A stretch of DNA of 64,000 nt, taken from NCBI GenBank assembly GCA_043228905.1, contig JBHGNT010000002.1, positions 27,652,001 through 27,716,000 on the forward strand, given 5' to 3'. Of this stretch, positions 1-9,494 are shown in pieces; the stretch's first letter is position 1; each line of letters opens with the position of its first letter. A program made the translations under genes and the position numbers. The stretch is from Azolla caroliniana (lineage: Eukaryota; Polypodiophyta). The notes below the pieces were generated by a model that searched no databases, was not told the origin of the DNA, and saw only the letters and a program-made list of their open reading frames with translations.

Positions 1-368
1 TTCTGTGCAAGTTTCGGGAGGCTCGCGCTGCTCTGAGGAATGCCCGAGTGCTTCCGGCAGCACCTCCAACCTACTCCTTCCTCTCTGTGCGTTTACGAGC
101 AGGTATCGGCATCTGTTCGCCGGCTTGTTCGGTTGTAACCGACCTCATGTTTCGTTGTCTTCGTGTTCTTGTTGTTTGTCTTGTTAATACATACATACAT
201 TCGTGTCTTTCTGTGTCGTTGTCCCACTTGCGTCTTTGCGTCGAAGGGCCGTGTCCCTGTGGATCTACGCTCGCACGTAGAGGGATTCTTCCCCTCCTCT
301 CTTGCTCTTTGGTACAAGACCCCCGAGGTTCCGCCTCATTCCACGCATCCGCGAGGAATACCTCGACA
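1..368 (+). mobile_element. LTR (3' part) of a GC-rich Ty3/gypsy element, plus orientation
   Basis: This stretch matches, in inverted orientation, the LTR at 3369-4019. Shared pieces include the CAAGACCCC block (here 315-323) and the CCACGCA block near the end, and it terminates in CA at 367-368. Immediately after it the minus-strand pol reading frame of the neighbouring element begins, so this LTR appears to have inserted into that pol gene. Its 5' end lies outside the window, so I cannot tell a solo LTR from a full element. Open frames inside it are not genes. Confidence 0.75.
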
Positions 369-1036
369 ACGGTAAACCACCGGTTCGAGTACGGGGCACT
401 CGACGGTTCGAGGATGCCCATATCGACTTTCTGCCTCAACAGCTCCATCAGCTCCGGGATGTGACCTCTCGGTACCGGAATTGGTTTGAGATTCCACAGC
501 ACATGCGATACCGTGAATATCACCATCGGCTTCACGACTATCGGGTCTACGCACCCAATCTCTTCCGGTGAGAATGCGAAGGCTTTCTCGTGCCTTCCGA
601 GCATTCTCTGAAACCGGTCTTCTTCCGCCGGCAGTAGGAAACCGCCCCCACCGATTTTGAGCTCCCGTAGCGTTCTGTCGGTGAAGGTGTGTCCTATGCA
701 GGCCGGATCTCGTAAACTGGGGTCCGACGCGACCCCCTTGATTCGCAACTCGCTGCCCTCCGGTAAGGGTGTCGTGACTGGCCTTACCTTCCGGTCCACA
801 GTCTTGTACTTCGTGTTAACCCGGGCCGTCCGATCCAACTCGAGCCCCCGATTGAAGTCCGCGATGACTTCGTACATCTCTTCTGAACAAACCGGTATCA
901 TTCGGTCCTCTTTAAGGCCTTCTCCGACCACCTCTCGCAGTATTCCCAAGGTATCGTCGAAGGAGACCGCCTCCACGGCTCCGTTGATTTCCTCGCTGGG
1001 CCCGAGAACTCTGCACGCCCGAAGTCGCTCTTCCAC
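369..1036 (-). pseudogene. Ty3/gypsy pol fragment, start of reverse transcriptase
   Basis: Open minus-strand frame that reads as the segment leading into a gypsy reverse transcriptase. It contains the typical lead-in motifs GHIPELMELL, GILEPSSAPYSNRW and FTV, after which the expected PKKNG palm-entry motif is missing because an LTR (1-368) interrupts the frame. Only the N-terminal fringe of RT is therefore present, and no YxDD box lies in the window for this element. GC content is clearly higher than in the flanking plant DNA. It belongs with the protease at 1219-1608 and gag at 2563-3351, read right to left. No function is expected. Confidence 0.8.
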
Positions 1037-1218
1037 CCTTGTCTTTTCTCGGCCAACGACGCCGACTATCGTACACCCTCCGTTGTCGGAGAAACAAAAC
1101 TTCCTACTTATGGTACAAGGTTTCTTCGGTTTCGCCTCTATCGTACATTTGTGGGGTTTTCCCGGAGTGTCCGGACTGTCTCGGCCCCATGCCTTGACAG
1201 CCCTCTCTAAAAATCCTC

Positions 1219-1608
1219 TCAGTTCTCGCCACCGAGGGACTCGCGGTTTCGCTCGTGGTTCGGTCGCACCGTCAGGAACTGGACCGAATGACGCCCGTCC
1301 TGACTCTTGACCCTCGCGTAAGCCGACCCGTTGTCCAGCACCTTGGTCTCCATCCGCGCTGCCGTAATGTACGGTTCTCCCAGTATGACCGGGTGCGAGG
1401 ACGTCTCCTGCACAAAGAAGTGTTGATCTATCTCGATGTCGCCGATCTTAACTCGCACGTTTGGGCAGGCCCCGTGTAGTTCCTCGATGGCGCGCGTCGC
1501 CGCCCGTATCTTCCACCCGTGCTTGGTGTTGATCGGCCATTTCCCCTTCTTGTAGAAGTCCATGGACATCAGGTTTATTTCCGAACCGTGGTCCACCAAC
1601 GCAACCAC
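1219..1608 (-). pseudogene. Ty3/gypsy retropepsin-like aspartic protease region
   Basis: Minus-strand frame of about 129 codons with the layout of a retroviral-type aspartic protease. Near the start it has ALVDHGSEINLMS, where the catalytic triplet is usually D-S/T-G; here it is D-H-G, so the enzyme is probably inactive. Further on it has HPVILGEPYI, matching the hydrophobic-hydrophobic-G flap and alpha-loop motif of these proteases. It sits between the gag-pol linker and the RT lead-in, as in Ty3/gypsy polyproteins. It is separated from neighbouring domains by stops or frameshifts, so I call it a pseudogene part. Confidence 0.75.
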
Positions 1609-1631
1609 CGGTTCCTAAACATCTCCGATCT

Positions 1632-2475
1632 TCACCAGGGTTTCTGTGGTCGCTCGGGCCAGTGTGGCCTCGAATAGTGGCTCTCCGCCCACTCATCTTC
1701 CAGCGCCATGTCCTCTATGTGCGTCGTCCGCACCTCCACCGGCCTTTCCGGTTCTGCCTCCGTCGACAGCCTCTTCCTTTTCACCAAGTCCACGATGGAG
1801 TCGTGGAACTCCTTCTTGGCGATTCCGAGCACCTCCCACAACGACAGTTCCACCTTGCTGTCGAGGATTCGTTCTTCCAGGACCTTTCGTAGGTCCGTGG
1901 TCCTTTCGATCTCCGTGCCCAAACGGTATCCGCCCTTCTTGTGGTTATCCCGGGCACTGGACTCACCGGCCTCGTTCCGTTTCGGCCCGAATCGGGTTTT
2001 GTATCTCTGTGAGGGTCCGGCCCCTCCGGTTTTACCTACCCGTTTATCTTCAACCAGAGCCTCGTAGTTCTGGCAAGTTGCTTCGACGAAACCCGTCTTT
2101 TCTTCGACCGGGTTACTCCACCCGGTTACCTTCTGGACCCGCTTCTCCGCACGGTCCGCCTTGTCTTTCTTTAGTCGGGCACTGGCGAGTCCTTCCAGCA
2201 CCGTCGGCCAGAACCCGGCTTTGCTCTCCTTTCGGGCCCCGCTGCCTTCCGACCCGGATACCGGCTGACGCTGAGTAGTGGATGGTCTCCGCGTGCCAGG
2301 CCGCCGCCTCTTCCATCAGCCTTTTCATTCCTCCTCGCCCATCGTTTCGGTTCAGGGCCCTCCGGGTATCGTTGGCGTGCACCCGACCTTCCCACAGGTA
2401 CACTACCCGACTTCTCAAAGCCTCCGCAAAGTCCCCGCAATCTTTCCGGATGTGACCGACCTCGTCGCACCACAT
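1632..2475 (-). pseudogene. Ty3/gypsy nucleocapsid zinc knuckle and gag-pol linker
   Basis: Two overlapping minus-strand frames continue gag towards pol. At about 2436-2479 a CCHC zinc knuckle is visible as CMWCDEVGHIRKDC (C-x2-C-x4-H-x4-C), the RNA-binding knuckle of retrotransposon nucleocapsids. Downstream, 1632-2201 is a Lys/Glu/Arg-rich linker with no catalytic motif. The frame change between the two parts implies at least one frameshift. Part of the element whose 5' LTR is at 3369-4019. Confidence 0.75.
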
Positions 2476-2562
2476 GCACCTATTTCCTGCCGGAGGCCGT
2501 CGGTCACGAGCCTGTTCGCCACCTTCCCTCCGAGCCTGGGCGATCTGGAGATCCTTTACCGC

Positions 2563-3351
2563 TCATGTCAACTCCTCCAAAGCTGTCCCCCCAGACGAGC
2601 CTCTGACCACGCCGGTTGAAGCCGAACCGGTTTCGAGCCACTCCCGGGTCTCTTCCGGTCGCGCCTGCGGTATCGGTTCGAGCTTCCTTGTTGCGACAGG
2701 ACCTGCCCCTGTATCAGCCCACTCCCACCGTTTGTCAAAACGGCCGCAGACTCTTTTTACCGCGGCCCAGTCGGCCGTCAACCCGTCTTCGGTTTCCAGT
2801 AAGGAGCCCACTTGCTCCCGATCCCGTGCGTCAACCGATTTGACAAACAGTAGGACACGACTTGTGTCCAGAACGATCCGATCGGGCGCTGAAAGGCGCG
2901 CAAAGCGATCCTCAAACTCCCGGAAGAGTGCCGACGCATTTCTTCCTTTGTCGAGGGACTCCACCCACTCCATGAAGCCCCGCTTCGAGAGTCGAAGCGC
3001 GTCATCCAGCCCGTATTTCTCCAGGAGCCGTCCTTCGAACTCCTCCCAGGTTCGGCTCTCCGCCCGGACCTCGAGCACCTCCGCATGGATGCCCGGCATC
3101 GCCACTCGAGGGAATCTGGCAAGACGCCTCTCTTCCGGAATATCCCTCATCAACATCTCCGCCCGGTAGGACGCCAAATAACTCGTGGCATCCTTTCCAC
3201 TGAACCGGCCGATCATACTGACGATCGCCTCAATAGCCCTGTCAAGGGCACCGGTGCCCTCGCGCACGCTCACTATCCGGTCCACGGCCGAAGCCATGGC
3301 CTCTGCAAGATCTGACCCCCTCATCTTCTGCTCCTCTACCGCCTTGTTCAC
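2563..3351 (-). pseudogene. Ty3/gypsy gag (capsid) region
   Basis: Open minus-strand frame of 262 codons starting shortly inside the 5' LTR. It has the helical pattern of plant Ty3 capsid domains: IGRFSGKDATSYL, then an FPRVAMPG segment, then WEEFEGRLLEKYG and a later ALFREFEDRFARL. Position (first gene after LTR and primer site) and the following zinc knuckle support gag. The frame stays open for the whole domain, which suggests a fairly young or recently active copy, but the element is cut by the LTR at 1-368. Start codon choice is uncertain because many copies initiate further upstream in the leader. Confidence 0.8.
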
Positions 3352-3368
3352 GTCGGGTTCACCAAATA
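3345..3368 (-). other. Candidate primer-binding site of the GC-rich gypsy element
   Basis: Directly inside the CA end of the 5' LTR, on the minus strand, is TATTTGGTGAACCCGACGTG. The TGG start complements a tRNA CCA tail, as expected for a minus-strand primer site. I could not name the matching tRNA. Confidence 0.45.
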
Positions 3369-4019
3369 TGCCGCGTTACTACGCGCGTGCGTGGAGAAAC
3401 GAGGTGGGACCACCGGGGTCTTGAACCAAAGAGCAGGTGATAGAAGGGGAAAGAGAAAGAGAGAGACGCTCGGTTACGTATGAGCAAAGAAACACAGGGA
3501 CACGGCCCTGTCAACGCAGAAGACACGAACGGACACAGAGACAGAGAGACACGAATGTTTGTATATTAATGAATGGCAAATTAACAACAGAGCACGCGAG
3601 CGGTTACAACCGAACAGGCCGGCGAACAGATGTCGATGCCTGCTCGTCTGCGCACGAAAGGGGATAGGATGGAGGTGCTGCCGGAAGCACACGGGCGTTC
3701 CTCAAAGCAGCGTGAGCCTCCCGAAAACCTGCAGAGAAGAGCAATAGAGAACAAACAGAGGAGAAGCGTTCGGTTACGGTCTGACAGCACTTCGTCCTCC
3801 TCAATGCGCGATCCCCTTCTCCCCCGCGTCTCCCTCTCCTTTATAGCTTCAAGAAGGGAGCCATTTCCCTCATTGACTTCCTACCTACCGAATCTAACTA
3901 CCTAGGATATGCCTTTGTACTTAATTCTCTATTATATACATTAAGGGCACGCACGCGTGAAGAGCCGGTTCACGCGCGCTATGCACCGATTGCTCTAAGG
4001 GACGGTTTTCTTCACGACA
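3369..4019 (-). mobile_element. 5' LTR of the GC-rich Ty3/gypsy element (minus)
   Basis: On the minus strand the LTR begins TGTCGTGAAG at 4019 and ends GCGGCA at 3369, about 651 bp with TG...CA ends. The start is shared with the solo LTR at 4829-5323 and the end block (CAAGACCCC..., CCACGCACGCGCG) with that LTR and with 1-368. Beyond 4019 the sequence changes at once to an AT-rich gypsy pol gene, so this element inserted there. A TATA-like CTATAAAGG lies near 3840-3848 on the minus strand. Confidence 0.8.
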
Positions 4020-5774
4020 GCGGGTTTTCGATATGCCATTGGATTCCCACATTATCGATACCATACGTGAGGACTTGAAGACATATTCTTTCACTCAAGA
4101 CATTCTAGCACAAATTGATCCCTCTCGAGCAGCTTATTCATAGTTGCAACAACCAGGTACGAATTATCGACAATTCGAATGTCATGATGGATTACTATTC
4201 TTTAAGAAGCTCTTGTATGTTCCTAATGGTTCTTGTCGCATTCGAATAGTCCAAAATTGTCATCACACATATACAACTAGGCATTTTGGTAGTACTAAGA
4301 CGTTAGATTTAGTACAACAATCATTCTGGTGGCCCCATATGCGACGATTTGTCGAAGATTATGTTTGAACATGTGATACATGTTGTAGAGCAAAGATGCC
4401 AAGACATCATCCATATGGTTTATTAGAACCATTACCAATTCCAAGCAAGCTGTGACAATCCATTGTTCTAGATTTCATCACAGATCTTCCAGTTTCTAAG
4501 GGATTCAATGTGATCTTAATAGTAGTAGATCGATATATGAAGATGGCCCATTTCCTGCCATGTACTAAGGAAATCACTAGTGAAGAAACCGCCAAAATTG
4601 TCATGTGTGAGGTATGTCGGCATCATGGCCTCCCCGATAGTATCATCGGCAACCGTGGACCCCAATTCGTCTCGAAATTCTGGAAGCAGCTCTTCAAAAT
4701 GGTCAAGGTCACTTGTAACCTCTCCTCCGGTTACCACCCGCAAATTGACGAACAAGCAAAACGAACAAATCAAATGCTGGAACAGTATCTTCGGTATTTT
4801 CTAACCTATCACCAAGATGACTGAGCGGTGTCGTGAAGATTTCCGGCTATAGTGTGAAACCGGGGTGGAATGGGCAAATCGGTGGTGTGCAACATGTGCA
4901 CGTGTATACTAGGAAATGATGTGTAGAACGAAGAGGGGAATTTTATCCCACATTGTAAGGTCCCTCATAATAATTTTATCCCACATGGTTGCCTATTTTG
5001 AGGGAGAGAGGCATACCACTTAGGTCGAGGGTTTCCTATTCGGTTTTAGGGTTTCGGTTAGGGTTTTCTTCTTGGGCTTTCCTTTAGGGTTTTCTCATAG
5101 TCGTTTGGGGCGGCCATGGCGGCCACCATTGTAAAGCGTTTATGTTTCCTTAAGCTAACTTGTTGAGCATCTTGCCTTGTCTATTCTATGTTATTGTCTT
5201 ATTCTTTCTCACCTCCTCTTGAGCTAAGTTTCCATTTTGTGTCTTATTCTTTCTCCTCTACTCCCTAGTCCAAGACCCCCGTGGTCCCGCCCCTTCTCCA
5301 CGCACGCGCGTAACAACGCAACAGCGGATATTCTCCACTTCGCCGAATTTGCATATAATAACTCTGTCCACTCATCGACTAAGGTCACACCATTTTATGC
5401 TTATACGGGCTATCATCCCCGGTAGAGTGCATTCAAAACTTCGGAGTTACCCACAAATCCTTGTGGAGAGGATCGTTTGGAGCAGTTACACAAGATACTG
5501 GCGGATTTATCTATTCATTTACAACAAGCTCAACAAACACACAAGGATTATGCGGATCATCATTAGCTTCCATCCAATTTTAACATTGGAGATCGGGTAT
5601 GGCTATTACTACGACACATCAAGACTACTCGCCCATGCGATAAATTGGATTATAGACGATTGGGTCCTTTCCGTATTATCGAAAAAATTAATGATGTTGC
5701 TTTTCATCTCGATCAAACCTCCGCAACTACAGATACATCCGGTATTTCATAGTTCTCTTCTAAAACCCTATTAG
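4020..5774 (+). pseudogene. Ty3/gypsy integrase region, interrupted by a solo LTR
   Basis: Plus-strand remnant of a second, AT-rich gypsy element. The H2C2 zinc-binding part (HHTYTTRHFGSTKT, then CDTCCRAK) is followed by the integrase core: VLDFITDLP, VVDRYMKMAHFLP, CRHHGLPDSI and SSGYHP. The usual SDRGPQF is GNRGPQF, and the expected Glu of the TERTN motif is Lys (AKRTN), so two of the catalytic acidic residues appear lost. Stop codons are present at about 4366 and 4454. The frame breaks at 4829, where a solo LTR is inserted, and resumes at 5324 with [13 protein letters not shown] and a chromodomain-like tail to about 5774. Clearly non-functional. Confidence 0.85.
4829..5323 (+). mobile_element. 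Solo LTR inserted in the gypsy integrase
   Basis: A 495-bp insertion beginning TGTCGTGAAG and ending GCAACA. The flanking bases AGCGG (4824-4828) and GCGG (5324-5327) form a 4-5-bp target duplication. Removing it rejoins the integrase reading frame. Both ends match the GC-rich gypsy LTRs at 3369-4019 and 1-368. The middle is AT-rich with several AGGGTTT motifs and differs from those LTRs, so it is a related subfamily. Confidence 0.85.
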
Positions 5775-5831
5775 GACAACAGTATCCGGTATTTCATAGT
5801 TCTCTTCTAGAACCCTATTAAGACAACAGTA
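5738..5831 (+). repeat. 47-bp tandem duplication at the end of gypsy pol
   Basis: The segment starting TCCGGTATTTCATAG occurs at 5738 and again at 5785, with only a few differences. It lies between the end of the gypsy pol remnant and its polypurine tract. Confidence 0.8.
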
Positions 5832-5845
5832 TCCCAAGTCGTTTT

Positions 5846-6172
5846 AATAGGGAGATAGTGTCATGATATGACAAGATTCGAACCCATGACCTTATGTTAC
5901 ATGGTTTGAGCCCTTGCCATTAGACTATATATTGTAATACGAAGGATATTATTTTCATTTATTATTTCACTAATGAAAATTGATGTATATTTCCAAATTT
6001 CTCTGGAACATTCTAGAAACTTCAGGAGTACTCCTGAAAACACTATAAAAGGAGGCACAAGGCATTATTTCGAACCAAATCGATTCAACGCTAGTCTTAA
6101 GCCTCATAGCTATTCTTGTACTTTTCATATAATATAATATATCTTTTGTTATCGTCATTCTATATCTCTCAC

Positions 6173-6214
<42 letters not shown>

Positions 6215-6300
6215 GTTCTACACCCTTTTCTCTCTCTTAGTACTAATTCGCATCTTTTAGTACTAATTCCCTCTTTATCTTAGTATTGTTCCTGATAACT
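5846..6300 (+). mobile_element. Polypurine tract and probable 3' LTR of the AT-rich gypsy element
   Basis: AATAGGGAGATA (5846-5857) is a plausible polypurine tract. It is followed by TGTCATGATATGACA at 5859, a palindromic LTR start. A TATA box TATAAAAGG lies at 6044-6052 and a CT tract at about 6175-6209. The LTR end is not clear; 6300 is approximate. A GATTCGAACCC motif at 5875 resembles a tRNA T-arm but no full tRNA folds here. Confidence 0.6.
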
Positions 6301-6482
6301 ATGTTGGTACGTTACCCAACCTCAAGTCTCATCATTATGATGACATACCCCAAAGTGCAACCTAATGGTCAAACCACACAAACCCTCTTTTCGTAGTAGG
6401 CTCGTGTGGGCCATCACATGGTTACGTCATACCGAATGCCTTCTGTAATGATGATCTCATGGTGGCATCATAACTATGTAGT

Positions 6483-6748
6483 GAGTGAGGAATGTTGGAT
6501 GTGTGTTTCATACGGGCGACCTCACATGAAGTGGGTCAAGCCTTACGCTCTCAACATCATTGTGGCTATGATCGTTTCGTTCTAATGTGTAGCGAAATCG
6601 AGGTGACCATGTAACGAGTGAGGAATGTTGGATGTGTGTGTCATACGGGCTACCTCACATGAAGTGGGTCAAGCCCTACGCTCTCAACATCATTGTGGCT
6701 ATGATCTTTTCGTTTTAACGTGTAGCAAAATCGAGGTGACCAACGGGA
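6483..6748 (+). repeat. 133-bp tandem duplication, two copies
   Basis: GAGTGAGGAATGTTGG starts copies at 6483 and 6616. The copies share the whole unit (GTGGGTCAAGCC, CTCTCAACATCATTG, AATCGAGGTGACC) with few substitutions. No coding sense is visible. Confidence 0.9.
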
Positions 6749-6818
6749 ATAACAAAAAAAATTATTTAAAGGATGGTGACGGTTTAACACATAGATCAAG
6801 AAGTTATGGGTTCGAATC

Positions 6819-7253
6819 ATTGTTGTAAAATACTTAGCATAAAATACACGTACAATACATATTCTAAGTATTCTACAAGTATTCTAACTTTTTTTTTAAA
6901 TACTTGGAATACGTATTTTATAGATAAAGTGCGTTAAATACGTTAAATACTTAGAACACGTGTAGAATACTTAGAATACATTTAGAATACTTAGAATGCG
7001 TGTAGAATACTTGTAAAATACGTTAAATACTTCGTAAAATTTAATGTTATTTTTTCAAGAAAAAGAAAATATTTTTTTAAATGATAAATACTTGTTAAAT
7101 ATGTAGAATACATAGAATACATCAAATTTTAGAATACGTAGAATACGTCAAATTTTTAAAAACGATTGTCTTAAAACGTAGAATACGTGTAGAATACTTC
7201 AGAGTATTCTAAAACGTACTCTAAACGTAGAATACACGTTTTTTAACAACTAT
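6819..7253. mobile_element. Mutator-like MITE with 10-bp target duplication
   Basis: The 435-bp insert is bounded by perfect 10-bp direct repeats GGTTCGAATC (6809-6818 and 7254-7263). The ends are imperfect inverted repeats: ATTGTTGTAAAA on the left and, on the opposite strand, ATAGTTGTTAAAA on the right. A 9-11-bp duplication is typical of Mutator-like transposons. The interior is almost wholly a degenerate repeat of TAGAATACGT-like words. It encodes nothing. Confidence 0.7.
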
Positions 7254-7289
7254 GGTTCGAATCCCTGTAAGCCAAACTGTATGTTTTCA

Positions 7290-7830
7290 TGATACTTTCC
7301 CCATCTCACAAAACCCCCACGTGTACATTTGTTTACCATAAACAAGATATAGAATTCTCAACACTCTTTTCCAAACTACTCTAGCAATAGGACATATCCA
7401 TAAGACATGGAGAACCGATTCAATGTGTAAACCACAACTATCACATTTTAAACCATGGCAATGCCCACAACTACCATGACTTCACATGAATCCCATAATG
7501 TACCAACACAATACAATTTTTTAGGAATTTGCATGACCCACACCCATTTCCAATAAGCACCCAACCAACAGTCTTGTACGTTACTAGATCTCCAAAATTT
7601 ATAAGTTGTTGGTACAACAGCCAAAATCCCCCATTATGGAAGGATCCTGATTTTAGGTGTAAATGTAGTTTCTAAGGTAGCTACGTGAGGGCTTTTGCTA
7701 TTCACCATGTTGGTTGATGTGGGTATGGTGGTTGTGTTTTTATGTATCAGTTCTTTGTAGTCTTTGAGCATTTTTCTATTAATACCAAGGTGAATCTTCA
7801 AAAACAAAAGGCGGGATTCCACCAAAATAA
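7290..7830 (-). pseudogene. LINE fragment, 3' end of ORF2 with zf-RVT-like region
   Basis: On the minus strand, frame-shifting pieces read as the end of a plant L1-type ORF2. A WKWVWVMQIPKKL segment (usual WKWIWKLKIPPK) is followed by CDSCGLHIESVLHVLW and CPIARVVWKR, the zinc-binding domain that ends many plant LINE polyproteins. Frames are broken several times. The open frame 7634-7825 is probably part of the same relic. Confidence 0.65.
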
Positions 7831-8639
7831 GTCATGCACAATCTTATGTTTGCTTGTATTTCTATATCTATATTTTATATACACAAACTAAAAAATGTTA
7901 CTTTTTGGCATAAAATAGGATAATGTTATGGCTAAGCTATGGTTGAGACACATGTCACTTGTGAAGACGGAAGATAAAAGGGTTTATTATCCATTTTAAC
8001 ATTGTATTGTTTTAATAAGTTGATATTTATTCAAATTTAGTTTTTAGTAAATTATTGGTTATGATAATTTGTTTTATACATAGAATAATATCATGATCAT
8101 GCTCCTATAGTAGAGGAATCAAATATATGTAGCCACATATAAAGGTGTCGATACTTCATGAAACATTTCCCTTCATCAAAAGTTTTAATTATTTATTAAT
8201 TAATATGATGCTAATGACTAAACTGACATGGCTATCATGGATTTAAACTTAGTGTTTTCTAATATTACAAAATACACAATAGCAAAAAATATATGAATAA
8301 GGTCAACCCAAAAAAACTTAGTTCAAGGGCTAAGGAAGACAAGAGGTCGATAAACCAAATGAAGGTCGAACAAATTAATGAGAAAGTGAACAACAATGAT
8401 GATAACAACAACGAAAGCGTTGAGATCAACACTATCATGTCATGATGATTGGACTCTAGAAATTTGTGACTATATGTACAATATATATATTTATATATTG
8501 TGCATTGTAAATTTGGACAAATTTGTACACCAATTAATTAATCAAATTCTGTTTTCTTACTCCACATCTTTTTTCCTTGTATTAATGTATTTATTGTTGC
8601 AAAAGTGAGAACTAAGAGTAAGAGTGAGCTGAAAGAACT
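7831..8639. other. AT-rich stretch, nothing recognised
   Basis: No gene, RNA or element boundary could be supported here. Short open frames show no recognisable motif. Confidence 0.5.
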
Positions 8640-8965
8640 CGATCAAAGTTCTTGCTTAAATGGGGTAGTTCTCCTATGGTGGGCATATCATCATCAGGGC
8701 CTCAATGGAACTACCAAGCACCCCGATGGCTATTTCCCCCAATGGTTTCCATCAGTGACTAGGTGCTATAAATATGTATAGATATGGTACAAATTACTAG
8801 GTTATAGGAGTTATTTGGATACTTCTGTTGAAAATGAGGTGGGGACTATGTCCACTTTGGTGGGAAGGCCAGAGTGAGGGTTGATGAGAGGAATTTTTGG
8901 TGATCTATGATGTAATTTGTTTGCTAACTAATGCGAAGTAGTGTTTTTTTGGGAAAAAAAAAAAA
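8640..8965 (+). mobile_element. LINE 3' end with poly-A tail
   Basis: The sequence matches, in pieces, the minus-strand LINE tail near 29.6-29.9 kb: CACCCCGATGG, TAGGTGCTA, and an AACTAATG...AAGTAG block just before the tail. It ends in an A-run of about 16 at 8951-8968. This looks like the truncated 3' untranslated end of a LINE inserted in plus orientation. Confidence 0.6.
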
Positions 8966-9494
8966 AAAGAGTAAGAGTGACTCGTGAGAGAGCACGAAAG
9001 CACGAGAATGAAAGAGCCACGTCCATGGGAAACCGATTGCAATCTATGAGGCGAATATCGACATGCAAAAACACAATTATTGTAGTAAGGAATAGATGTG
9101 GTTTGATACATAAACCTATTAATAGGGTGATATTGCACGTCGCACAAAATTGACATCCACCTCATCAATGTACTTGATGTGTTAGGTGATCGATATAACC
9201 CTATTCTTTTGTAGAGATTTCCCAATGCTATTTGTCATAAGCTTCTTTTTAATGAAATATATCAATAGTACGACAAGTTAACCATTTTTTTAATATTAGA
9301 AAATGAGGGGATAAAGACTTCGGGAGAGGTAAGGTTTCTCACCATTATTTTTCTCCCATGCTTGTCCTCAAGGCCCTCTTGGATTTGCCTCTTTTGAATG
9401 CTTTGTCAAGTCTTCTCTTAGATTCCTATGGAATGTAAGACTAGCATGTCCTAATCTCCCGCTTCCATTGCTTTTCCAAGATTATTCCAAATGT

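Noticed and set aside
48-464. Plus-strand open frame of 138 codons
   Set aside because: It lies within an LTR and crosses the insertion junction at 368; no protein motif.
657-1310. Plus-strand open frame of 217 codons
   Set aside because: It is the antisense shadow of the GC-rich gypsy pol frame, whose minus-strand translation has clear retroelement motifs.
5870-5935. tRNA gene suggested by GATTCGAACCC and a GACT...ATAT end
   Set aside because: No acceptor-stem pairing and it lies inside a gypsy LTR; at most a decayed tRNA-like piece.
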